Source: JBDIBB01 sp039812685 (GTDB taxonomy: Bacteria; Acidobacteriota; Vicinamibacteria; Vicinamibacterales; JAFNAJ01). From it: a DNA stretch of 24,223 nt. The translations under genes were made by a program, and so were the position numbers. Of this stretch, positions 1 through 7,294 are shown one piece after another. The notes under the pieces are model-generated. The model searched no databases. It was not told the DNA's origin and was given only the letters and a program-made list of their open reading frames with translations. The DNA lies in NCBI GenBank assembly GCA_039812685.1, contig JBDIBB010000061.1, positions 1 to 24,223 of the forward strand. The letters are read 5' to 3'. How positions within the stretch are numbered: position 1 is the first letter of the stretch; each line of letters starts with the position of its first letter.

Positions 1-441
1 CCCGGGCTCCCGCGCGCGCGCGAGGCGGCGGCCGGGCTCCGGCGCGTGACGTTCACCGGCGCGCTGCCCCACGACGCGATGCCCGCGTGCCTGGCGGCGG
101 CCGACATCGGCGTGGCGCCCTTCGACGCCGGCGCGCACGCGCCGCTGCAGATCGACTTCTTCTGGTCGCCGCTCAAGCTCTTCGAATACATGGCCTCGGG
201 CCTGCCCGTCGTGGCGCCGCGCCTGCCACGACTCGCCGCGCTCGTCGCCGGCGGCGTCGAGGGCCTGCTCTACGAACCCGGGGATCCGGAGGGCCTCGCC
301 TCGGCGCTGCGGGCACTGCTCGACCCGGCGCGGCGGCAGGCGATGGGGCGCGCCGCGCGGGCACGCGCCGTGCGCGACTTCAGCTGGCGCGCCCACTGCG
401 AGCGGCTGGCCGAGGCCATCGCCAGCCGGCGGCAGGCCTGA
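1..441 (+). CDS. Glycosyltransferase family 4, C-terminal part (5' end outside window)
   Basis: The frame is open from base 1 to the TGA at 439-441, so only the last 146 residues are visible. They match the C-terminal nucleotide-sugar-binding half of a GT-B, GT4 (glycos_transf_1) enzyme. A VTFTGALPHDAMP stretch (from base 46) resembles the usual 'v-f-G-x-v-p-h-e-e-m/l' segment. An SPLKLFEYMASGLPVVAP block follows (from about base 166), whose Glu is the second acidic residue of the EX7E motif. A 'GL-Y-PGD-L-AL' segment and a terminal helix end the protein. The first Glu of EX7E is not present at its usual spacing, which is common in the 'SPLKLFEYMA' subgroup. It probably transfers a sugar from a nucleotide donor to a cell-surface glycan or glycolipid at the cytoplasmic face of the inner membrane; donor and acceptor cannot be told. 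The GTG at 46 is internal, not a start. A palindromic hairpin follows the stop directly. Confidence 0.9.
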   Translation, partial: PGLPRAREAAAGLRRVTFTGALPHDAMPACLAAADIGVAPFDAGAHAPLQIDFFWSPLKLFEYMASGLPVVAPRLPRLAALVAGGVEGLLYEPGDPEGLASALRALLDPARRQAMGRAARARAVRDFSWRAHCERLAEAIASRRQA

Positions 442-469
442 GGCCTGGCGGCGCGCGCGCCGCCAGGTC
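442..469 (+). terminator. Perfect palindromic hairpin after the glycosyltransferase stop, no T-tract
   Basis: Bases 444-467 are a perfect 24-base palindrome with arms CCTGGCGGCGCG and CGCGCCGCCAGG. In RNA the stem extends by one G-U pair (443/468) and one G-C pair (442/469). It begins at the base after the TGA (439-441). No run of T follows, so it is not a classical intrinsic terminator. It could act as a U-less terminator or a 3'-end-protecting stem. Its position between the first gene and the candidate promoter at 489-497 fits a transcription-unit boundary. Confidence 0.5.
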
Positions 470-470
470 C

Positions 471-497
471 CGGACACCTCCCGATCTTTGCTACGCT
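471..497 (+). promoter_or_regulatory. Candidate extended -10 promoter, possibly giving a leaderless mRNA
   Basis: TG at 489-490, one base, then TACGCT at 492-497 forms a TGnTAnnnT extended -10. A weak -35-like CGGACA lies at 471-476, only 15 bases upstream. The ATG of the next gene is at 506, just 8 bases after the -10, and no Shine-Dalgarno sequence precedes it. Initiation 7-8 bases after the -10 would place the transcript start at or next to the ATG. Matches to the -10 and -35 consensus are partial, so this is a hypothesis. Confidence 0.35.
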
Positions 498-505
498 GCT
501 TCGCC

Positions 506-1789
506 ATGCGCCGATCCCTGCGCGTGCTCGTCGCGACCGACGCGTTCCCTCCCGTCTGCGGAGGCAGCGGCTGGAGCACGTTCGAACTCGCACGTGGACT
601 GCGGCGCCTCGGCCATCACGTCCTCATCGTCCAGCCGAAGCCCGGCGGCGGGCGCGGCACGGTCGAACGCGACTGGGACGGCTTCACCGTGATCGAGGTG
701 CGCAGCCCCGCGCCCCGCGTGCCGTTCCTGCGCAACTACTTCAAGAACGAGCGGCTCTGGGCGCGGCTGGGCCGCCAGCTCGCCGAGCTCGCGCGAGCGC
801 ATCAGGCCGACGTCATCCACGGCCAGCACGTGCTCACCGGACCGGCCGCGGTCGCTGGCGGGCGGTTGAGCGCGAGACCGGCCGTGTGCACCGTTCGCGA
901 CTACTGGCCCGTGTGCTACTGGGCCAACCTGATTCACGACCCCCGCGCCGACGGCCTGTGCCCGGCCTGCACGCCGGGCCACATGGTGCGCTGCCTTCGC
1001 TCGCGCTCGCGCGCATGGCCGCTGGCGCTGCCGCTGGTCGCCTACATGCGAGGCAACCTCGCGCGCAGGCGCCGCGCGCTGGCCGCCGCCCAGGCCGTCA
1101 TCGCCGTCAGCAGCACGATCGCGCGCGACCTGCGGGCGCGCGCGCCGGAACTCGCCGGCACGCGCGTGGAGGTCATCCCCAACCCGGTGGACGTCGAGGC
1201 GCTGCGCGCCGCCGTCGCCAGCCGCCGGCCACCGATCGATGAGCCTTACGTCGTGTTCGCCGGCAAGCTCGAGGTGAACAAGGGCATACGCCACCTGGTG
1301 CCCGGCCTCGTCGCCGCCGGGCTGCGCCTGCCGGTCATCGTCGCCGGCGACGGGACGGAGCGCGGGGCGCTGGATCGCGAGGCGCGCGCGGCCGGGCTGG
1401 ATCTGCGGGTGCAGGGGTGGCTCCCGCGCGACGAGGTCCTCGCGTGGCTGGCGCACGCACGCTTCGTGCTGTTCCCGTCGCACGGGCCCGAATCGCTCTC
1501 GCGCGTGCTGCTCGAGGCCGGCGCCATCGGCGTGCCGGCCGTCGCCATGGACACCGGCGGCACCGCCGACATCGTCCGGCACGAGGAGACGGGGCTGCTC
1601 GCCAGCGGGCGCGACGCGTGGGCGCGCCAGCTCGCGCGCATGGCGCGGGACACGGCGCTGCGCGATCGCCTGGCAACCGGCGTGCGGGCGCACGTGCAGG
1701 CCCACTTCACGGCCGGCGCCGTTGCCGCGCGAACCGCCGCCCTGTATGCCGACCTCATGGGTGTCACGGAGCCGGAACGCGATGGGTGA
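506..1789 (+). CDS. Glycosyltransferase family 4 with Cys-rich insertion
   Basis: This 427-residue GT-B glycosyltransferase has both Rossmann halves. The N-terminal half opens with RVLVATDAFPPVCGGSGWST and has an ADVIHGQH segment near residue 101. The C-terminal half carries VIPNPVDVE (about 223-231), VFAGKLEVNKG (250-260), VAGDG (289-293) and an EX7E motif with E329 and E337 (PESLSRVLLEAG). Between the halves lies a cysteine-rich stretch, C128, C137, C152, C155 and C163, including CPAC and a nearby His, which could bind a metal. I chose the ATG at 506 because it directly precedes the conserved N-terminal strand; an in-frame TTG at 488 is the alternative. No Shine-Dalgarno sequence is visible. 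The ATG of the next gene lies inside its last codons (8-base overlap), so the two are probably co-translated. Likely role: adding a sugar to a surface polysaccharide or glycolipid; the substrate is unknown. Confidence 0.92.
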   Translation: MRRSLRVLVATDAFPPVCGGSGWSTFELARGLRRLGHHVLIVQPKPGGGRGTVERDWDGFTVIEVRSPAPRVPFLRNYFKNERLWARLGRQLAELARAHQADVIHGQHVLTGPAAVAGGRLSARPAVCTVRDYWPVCYWANLIHDPRADGLCPACTPGHMVRCLRSRSRAWPLALPLVAYMRGNLARRRRALAAAQAVIAVSSTIARDLRARAPELAGTRVEVIPNPVDVEALRAAVASRRPPIDEPYVVFAGKLEVNKGIRHLVPGLVAAGLRLPVIVAGDGTERGALDREARAAGLDLRVQGWLPRDEVLAWLAHARFVLFPSHGPESLSRVLLEAGAIGVPAVAMDTGGTADIVRHEETGLLASGRDAWARQLARMARDTALRDRLATGVRAHVQAHFTAGAVAARTAALYADLMGVTEPERDG

Positions 1790-3068
1790 GCGCGTGTTGC
1801 GCGTGGCGCTGGTCGCGCGCAGCGTCCATCCGCTGCACGGCGTGGGCGGGCTCGAACGTCACGTCCACGACCTCGTGGTCCACCTCGCCAGGCGCGGCAT
1901 CGCCATCACGCTGGTGACGCGGCTGCCGGCCGCACCCGTGCCGGCCTCGCTGCCGGCGCGACTCGTGCCCGTTCCCTATCTCACGTTCCCCGGCGCCGGC
2001 CGGCGCGGCACCACGGTCGCCGATCGCGCGACGGCGTACCCGCTGTTCGGCTGGCGCGCCGGGCGGCGCGCGGCCTCCCTGGTGCGCGCCGGCGAGATCG
2101 ACCTGGTGCACGGGCTGGGCGCCAGCGTCCTGGGGTATGCGCTCGCGCGCCGCCGCGACCCCGTGCTGCGCGCGCCGCTGGTCATGAACCCGCAGGGCCT
2201 CGAGGAGTTCGGTGCCACGCGGCCGGGCGCGGCGCGGTTGAAGCTCATCGCCTACCGGCCGCTGCAGGCCGCCGTCCGCGCGTCGGCGCACGCGGCCGAT
2301 GCCGTCATCGCCACCGACGCCGCGCTCAGACCGGTGGTGCGGTCGCACCTGGGCGTCGACGATGCGCGGATCGTCACGATTCCCAACGCCATCGATCTCG
2401 ACGTCATCGACGCGCTCGCGACCCCGCGCGACGGCGCCGCGATCCGGTCAGCCCACGGCATCGGTCCCCGCGAGTGGCTGATGTTCTCGGTCGGCCGGCT
2501 CGAGCAGAACAAGGGGTTCCACGTGATGATCGAGGCCCTGGCGCGGCTGGGAGACGCCGTGGGCCCATGGCGGTGGGTGCTGGCCGGCGACGGCCCCTGG
2601 CGCCAGCGCCTGCGGTCGCTCGCGGCGGGCACCGCCGTGGCTTCGCGTATCATGATGCCCGGCCGTCTCGACGATGCCAGGCTGCACGCGTGGTACGAGG
2701 CGGCGGACGTGTTCGTGCACCCCACGCTCTACGAAGGCAGTTCCCTGGTCACCCTCGAAGCCATGGCGCACCGCCGGGCGGTGATTGGGACACGTGCCGG
2801 CGGCATCCCCGACAAGGTGCGGCCCGGCGTCAACGGCTGGCTGGTTGCGCCGGGCGATCCCGAGACCCTCCGCGACGCGCTCCGGACGGCGGTGTCCGAG
2901 CGCGATCGGGTGCCGCATTTCGGCGCGCACGGACGCGAAATCGTCGAGCGCGAATTCGCCTGGACCGCGGTGGCGGCCGAAACCGAGGCCCTCTACCGCC
3001 GACTGCTGGCGCCCATCGAGGCGCACGAGGCGCCGGGGCACGCGACGCGACCGGCGAATGGGACGTGA
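1782..3068 (+). CDS. Glycosyltransferase family 4
   Basis: This is a complete 428-residue GT4 enzyme with a GT-B fold. The N-terminal domain starts RVALVARSVHPLHGVGGLER, in which the G-G-L-E-R-H loop is the usual acceptor-side glycine loop. A DLVHGLG segment lies near residue 107. The donor-binding domain has IPNAID (200-205), FSVGRLEQNKGF (235-246), VLAGDGPWR (266-274), a PGRL strand near 293 and an EX7E motif with E318 and E326 (YEGSSLVTLEAM), followed by GTRAGGIPD (336-344). All expected catalytic-domain elements are intact. The ATG start at 1782 overlaps the stop of the preceding gene by 8 bases. The GTG of the next gene overlaps its TGA as GTGA. It therefore sits in the middle of a coupled three-gene unit that probably builds one surface glycan. 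Confidence 0.93.
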   Translation: MGERVLRVALVARSVHPLHGVGGLERHVHDLVVHLARRGIAITLVTRLPAAPVPASLPARLVPVPYLTFPGAGRRGTTVADRATAYPLFGWRAGRRAASLVRAGEIDLVHGLGASVLGYALARRRDPVLRAPLVMNPQGLEEFGATRPGAARLKLIAYRPLQAAVRASAHAADAVIATDAALRPVVRSHLGVDDARIVTIPNAIDLDVIDALATPRDGAAIRSAHGIGPREWLMFSVGRLEQNKGFHVMIEALARLGDAVGPWRWVLAGDGPWRQRLRSLAAGTAVASRIMMPGRLDDARLHAWYEAADVFVHPTLYEGSSLVTLEAMAHRRAVIGTRAGGIPDKVRPGVNGWLVAPGDPETLRDALRTAVSERDRVPHFGAHGREIVEREFAWTAVAAETEALYRRLLAPIEAHEAPGHATRPANGT

Positions 3069-4600
3069 CCGAACGTGAATGGCGTGAAGCCTCCGACCTC
3101 AAGCCGGCAACCTTCTGGCTGGTCGTCGTGCTCGCCGTGGCGGCCGGCCTGCGGTTCTGGCGCCTGGGCCATGGACTGCCTTACCAGGTGGGCGTCGACG
3201 AGCCCGAGCTGACCTCGCGCGCGATCGCGATGATGCGGACCGGCGACCTCAACCCGCACTTCTTCGACTACCCGGGCCTGTTGCTGTACGTCCACCTCGG
3301 CCTCGCCTGCCTGCGCTTCCTCGCGGGTGCGGTCGCGCAGGAATTCCGCTCGCTGGCCGATATCGCCATCGTCGACATCCTGCCGTGGACCCGGGCCTTC
3401 ACCGCACTGCTCGGCGTGGCGACCGTCGCCGTCGTCCACCAGATCGGCATGCGCTGGGGCGCGCGTCACGCGCTGCTGGCGGCCGGGCTGATGGCCGTGC
3501 TGCCGATGCACGTGCGCGAGTCGCACTACGCGCTCACCGACGTGCCGGTCACCTTCTTCACGGCGCTCACGTTCCTGCTCTCGCTCTCGGCGCACGAGCG
3601 TGGCCGGGCCTCGGCGTTCGCGATCGCGGGCGCCGCCGCCGGCCTGGCCATGGGCACGAAGTACACGGCGGGCATTGCCATCCTGCTTCCGCTGCTCGCG
3701 GCGTGGATGACGCTGCCGGCGCGCCCGTCGCGCGCGGCGTGCGCCGCCGCGGCCCTCGGGGCCTGGCTGGGCGCCTACTTCCTCGTGGCGCCCTACACGC
3801 TGCTGGATCTGCCCGGGTTCCTCAACGGCTTCGCCTCGCTGATGTCGCACTACACGACACGTGGCCCCGGAACCGAAGCGCCGTGGCTCACCTACGCCAA
3901 GCACGTGCGGCTCAACCTCGGCTGGCCCGCCGCGCTGCTGATGGTGTGGGGCCTGACGCTGGGCGCCGTGCGGGCCGTCAACGGGCCCGGGCGCGTGAGG
4001 TGGGCCCTGCTGGTGCTGTTCCCGCTGCTCTTCTACTACGTCGTGAGCCGGCAGGGCCTCGTGTTCGCGCGCTATCTGATGCCGGCGATGCCGTTTGCGT
4101 GCGTGCTGGCGGCCATCGCCGTGATCAGCGGCGTGAGCCTGCTGCGGCGCTTCGACATCCCGCGCGCGCCGCGCACGGCGCTCATCGTCGCGCTGACGGT
4201 GGCCGCCGTGCTGCCGCCGGCCGTGCGCGCCACGCAGTGGGTACGGTCGCTCGGCCGGGTGTCCACGCAGGCGCTGGCCTACGAGTGGCTCCTGCACAAC
4301 GTGCCCGACGGCGCCCGTCTCGCCGTGGAGCGCACCGAACTGCTCCTGCGCGAGCCGCGGTTCGTGGCGGAGTACCCGCGATCGCTGACCGAACGGACCT
4401 ACGAGCAATACAGGGCGTCGGGGATCGGCTTCCTGATCGCCACGTCGCAGGTCTACGGCCGCGCCTTCGAGAACCCCGATCGGTTCCGCGCCGCCTACGA
4501 CAGCTACATGACGCTGATGACGCTCGGCCACGAGGTGGCGCGCTTCACGCCCGCGCCGGATCGGCCGGGACCCGAACTGGTCGTGATCGCGGTACGGTAG
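3065..4600 (+). CDS. GT39/PMT-like integral membrane glycosyltransferase (GT-C fold)
   Basis: This 511-residue polytopic membrane protein belongs to the dolichyl/undecaprenyl-phosphate-sugar-dependent GT-C group (PMT, ArnT-like). After the first transmembrane segment (about 15-30) comes the first periplasmic loop with the family's Asp-Glu pair, D45-E46, in VGVDEPE. LNPHFFDYPGLLLY (61-74) follows, typical of PMT_2 proteins. A second conserved loop is HYALTDVPVTFF (154-165, D159). Roughly ten hydrophobic segments are spread to about residue 385. The last 120 residues are soluble and probably periplasmic. It likely transfers a sugar from a polyprenyl-phosphate donor to lipid, glycan or protein on the periplasmic side. 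The GTG start at 3065 forms a 4-base GTGA overlap with the preceding stop. Its stop faces that of the next gene, with only 4 bases between them. Confidence 0.9.
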   Translation: MTEREWREASDLKPATFWLVVVLAVAAGLRFWRLGHGLPYQVGVDEPELTSRAIAMMRTGDLNPHFFDYPGLLLYVHLGLACLRFLAGAVAQEFRSLADIAIVDILPWTRAFTALLGVATVAVVHQIGMRWGARHALLAAGLMAVLPMHVRESHYALTDVPVTFFTALTFLLSLSAHERGRASAFAIAGAAAGLAMGTKYTAGIAILLPLLAAWMTLPARPSRAACAAAALGAWLGAYFLVAPYTLLDLPGFLNGFASLMSHYTTRGPGTEAPWLTYAKHVRLNLGWPAALLMVWGLTLGAVRAVNGPGRVRWALLVLFPLLFYYVVSRQGLVFARYLMPAMPFACVLAAIAVISGVSLLRRFDIPRAPRTALIVALTVAAVLPPAVRATQWVRSLGRVSTQALAYEWLLHNVPDGARLAVERTELLLREPRFVAEYPRSLTERTYEQYRASGIGFLIATSQVYGRAFENPDRFRAAYDSYMTLMTLGHEVARFTPAPDRPGPELVVIAVR

Positions 4601-4604
4601 CGCC

Positions 4605-6629
4605 TCAGCGCGACCAGTCGACACCGCGCACCATCACGCCAAGGTCGCGTCCGTCACCTTCGGGCCGCCACGTCGGCCGCACCACCAGTTCGAGCGGCTG
4701 GAAGCGCCGATCTCCGGACACCCGCGGCAGCAGGTACTGCAGGTCCCGCCAGGCGTGGTCGTCCAGCCGGAGCCGATCCACCTGCTGGGCGTCGAGCCAG
4801 ACCTCCACCTCCTGGGGAAACGGGGCCAGCGACCGGATCGACAGCACGACGCGCCGGCTCCCCGCGGGCAGGAAGAACGTGGCGCGGTCCCCCGTCCAGC
4901 GGAACGTCGAGCCGTCGGCCGCCGCCTCCACCGCATGCAGGCCGGTGGGCCTGCGCGAGAGGTCGACGCTGGCGATCGCGCCCCTTGCGCGCAGCGGCAG
5001 CCAGGCGATGATGACGATCATCGCGGCGGCCGTCAGCGCACGGCGCCGACGCGACACGCTGGCTGGCGCCGCCGATACCGCGCCGCTGCCGGCGACCGCG
5101 AGCAGCATCCAGAAGGCGTACTGCCCCTCGCGCAGCAGCAGCGGGTGCCCGGTGAGGCACGTGAGGAGGAAGGCCGTCAGCCCGCCGATCCCGCCGCACA
5201 CCACGTGGCCGAGCCGCGGATCGGCCGGGCCGAGCGCCCTCCAGGAGGCCGCCACCGCGGTGACGATCGCGGCGAGCCAGGCGGCGAGCGTGGGCAGACC
5301 GGCCTCGGCAGCGAGCTGCAGGAAGTAGTCGTGCGCGTTCTCCTGCGGGAGGATCAGCCTGGCGTCCGGAGGGGCGTAGGCGCTCACGTCCTTGTAGTAG
5401 CGGCCGAGGCCGATGCCCGTCAGCGGGCGCGCCTCGATCATGTGGCAGGCGGCCACCCACAGCGGCAGGCGGCCCTTGAGCTTGTCGGCGGGCGCGACCC
5501 GCAGGTTGAGCGTGGAGAGCACGGTGTCCAGATAGGAGCGCTGCTGGACGTGGCGCGCGTCGACGGACGTGGCGTACCCCGTGAGGCCAGCCAGTCCTGC
5601 GGCGGCCGCGAGCGCCGCCACGGCGAGCATCCGCCGGCCGCGCCTGGTCTTCCACGGCATCGGGCGCGCCCACGCGCCGGCGCGATCGGCCAGCACGAGG
5701 TAGACCAGCCCCCCCACCACCATCGCCACCCACGCCATCCGCGACGCGGTGAAGATCGCGGCCGCCACCATCACCAGCGCCGCCGCCGCCCACCCCGCCC
5801 GCGCGCGGCCGCGTGCGGCGGCGGCCAGCCCCAGGGTGACGACGATCGTGCCGGCCAGGTAGCTGCCGAACGCGTTGACGTCGGTGAAGCTGGCGTTCAC
5901 CCGCACGATGAACGGGTCGAACTCACGCCAGAAGGGCAGCAGGTTGTCCCGCAGCCACCACTGGCGGACGCCCCACGCCGCCACCAGCGTGCCGCCGGCG
6001 GCGACCGCCGAGGCCAGCCAGACCGGTCCATCCTCTCCCCGCTGGCGCAGGAAGCGCGCGGCGAGCCACGCCATGCCGACGCCTTCGGCCATGACGAGCC
6101 ACGCGAGCACCGATGCGAAGAGATGTCGCTGCCCGGTCAGCTCCACGAGGTCGTTGCGCAGGAAGTGCTGCAGGTCCAGGAAGAAGCCGGCCGGCCCGCG
6201 GTCGCCCGCGGCCAGCGGCGCCAGCGCCGCCACGAGCGCCGCGAAGGCGAGCAGCAGATAGAGCGCGGGCCAGTGGTCGAGCACGCGACGTTCGCCGCGC
6301 CACGCCACGCGCACCCAGGCGGGCACCAGCAGCGCGAACAGCCACATCGCCAGCAGCGAGACCGGCGGCCAGCCGCGCAGCTCCGGCACGATCGGCAGCA
6401 GCGGCGCGCCCACGACGAACGCGAGCCACGACGCAGTGGGCCACCGCGCGGCGAGCAGCGCGGCCAGCGGCCACGCCGCCCGGACGCCCCACGGCAGCTC
6501 CCGCTCGCCCAGCCAGGACGGCGCGAGGTACAGCGCCACGAAGCCCAGCGCCGCCAGCGCCAGCAGTCGGCGCACGGTGACGATGACGAGCGGGTCGGCG
6601 ACGGCCGGGCTCGACGCGCTGTCGGTCAT
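4605..6629 (-). CDS. O-antigen ligase/polymerase-like membrane protein with C-terminal beta-rich extension
   Basis: This 674-residue protein is of the Wzy_C/WaaL type. About twelve hydrophobic segments run from residue 18 to about 545. Family hallmarks are visible: VNASFTDVNAFGSYLAG (243-259), TASRMAWVAM (295-304, R297), a GRLPLW segment (R387, W391) and ENAHDYFLQLAAEAG (430-444). H433 in the last block corresponds to the conserved periplasmic-loop His of O-antigen ligases. Residues from about 550 form a soluble tail of some 125 residues rich in alternating hydrophobic positions, probably a beta-sandwich, and not part of ordinary ligases. The enzyme would join or polymerise undecaprenyl-PP-linked glycan in the periplasm. 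I chose the ATG at 6629 because it gives an ATGA overlap with the upstream stop; an in-frame start at 6683 would run 58 bases into the neighbouring gene. Ligase and Wzy polymerase cannot be separated from sequence alone. Confidence 0.87.
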   Translation of the reverse strand: MTDSASSPAVADPLVIVTVRRLLALAALGFVALYLAPSWLGERELPWGVRAAWPLAALLAARWPTASWLAFVVGAPLLPIVPELRGWPPVSLLAMWLFALLVPAWVRVAWRGERRVLDHWPALYLLLAFAALVAALAPLAAGDRGPAGFFLDLQHFLRNDLVELTGQRHLFASVLAWLVMAEGVGMAWLAARFLRQRGEDGPVWLASAVAAGGTLVAAWGVRQWWLRDNLLPFWREFDPFIVRVNASFTDVNAFGSYLAGTIVVTLGLAAAARGRARAGWAAAALVMVAAAIFTASRMAWVAMVVGGLVYLVLADRAGAWARPMPWKTRRGRRMLAVAALAAAAGLAGLTGYATSVDARHVQQRSYLDTVLSTLNLRVAPADKLKGRLPLWVAACHMIEARPLTGIGLGRYYKDVSAYAPPDARLILPQENAHDYFLQLAAEAGLPTLAAWLAAIVTAVAASWRALGPADPRLGHVVCGGIGGLTAFLLTCLTGHPLLLREGQYAFWMLLAVAGSGAVSAAPASVSRRRRALTAAAMIVIIAWLPLRARGAIASVDLSRRPTGLHAVEAAADGSTFRWTGDRATFFLPAGSRRVVLSIRSLAPFPQEVEVWLDAQQVDRLRLDDHAWRDLQYLLPRVSGDRRFQPLELVVRPTWRPEGDGRDLGVMVRGVDWSR

Positions 6630-7294
6630 GGCCGGGGAGATCGCACCGAGATCTGCGCCCGCCGGCGGAGATCGGCCTGCCACTCGGCGACGAGCCGCGA
6701 ACGCCGGCTGGCGGTCAGTTGCGCGTGCGCGATGGGCAGCGCCGCCTCCATGGGCAGTTCCGCCCCGGTCGCGTCGACGAACGTGTGACGTCGTTCCCGA
6801 TAGAAGGCCTCCACCTGTTCGTCGGTTGGCATGGCCGTCACGTCGAACCGCTGGTCGAGGTAGCTCTGGATGAGGGCGTCCTGGCGGAGCGTGAGGCGGA
6901 GCCAGTCGAGACTGAGGCCCGTGCGGCGCAGCGTCGCCTCCAGCGCCTCACGTCCGAGGCGGGCGCGGATCGCCTCCAGTCGAGTCTCCGGGACCTCGGC
7001 TGGCAACGGCGGCGCGTACCTCGACACCTCCGCCAGCATCAGCGCGCGCTCGACCAGCGCATCGCGCGCCGCCGTCTCGTCGGCCGCCTCGATCAGCCCG
7101 AGGTCGAGGGCCGCGCGCACGTCGGACAGCGTGATCACCTGCCGGTCCACGATCGCGACGATGCGATCCACGATTTCGCCGCCGGCGACGGCCGGCAGCG
7201 CGATCAGGCACGCCCAGAGCAGCCAGGCGAGACGCGCGCCGGCGCACGGCGAGCCGGGGTCAGAATGCCTGGCCGATGCTGATGTGCAGCGCAT
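6626..7294 (-). CDS. SurA N-terminal-domain-like periplasmic chaperone lacking a parvulin domain
   Basis: This 222-residue protein has a hydrophobic signal core at about 21-37 (RLAWLLWACLIALPAVAGG). EIVDRIVAIVDRQVITLSDV (40-59) follows immediately, the signature start of SurA/PrsA-type chaperones. Next come a helical region (60-150), the FDVTAMPTDEQVEAFYRER segment (150-168) and a C-terminal helix. No parvulin PPIase domain is present, and the protein is about half the length of E. coli SurA. It therefore looks like a holdase for unfolded outer-membrane proteins without isomerase activity. The ATG at 7294 is the only ATG, GTG or TTG that keeps the signal core. It overlaps the Omp85 gene by 35 bases and gives an unusually long n-region, so the exact start is less certain. 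The stop overlaps the next ATG (ATGA). Its position after the Omp85 gene supports an outer-membrane assembly role. Confidence 0.82.
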   Translation of the reverse strand: MRCTSASARHSDPGSPCAGARLAWLLWACLIALPAVAGGEIVDRIVAIVDRQVITLSDVRAALDLGLIEAADETAARDALVERALMLAEVSRYAPPLPAEVPETRLEAIRARLGREALEATLRRTGLSLDWLRLTLRQDALIQSYLDQRFDVTAMPTDEQVEAFYRERRHTFVDATGAELPMEAALPIAHAQLTASRRSRLVAEWQADLRRRAQISVRSPRP

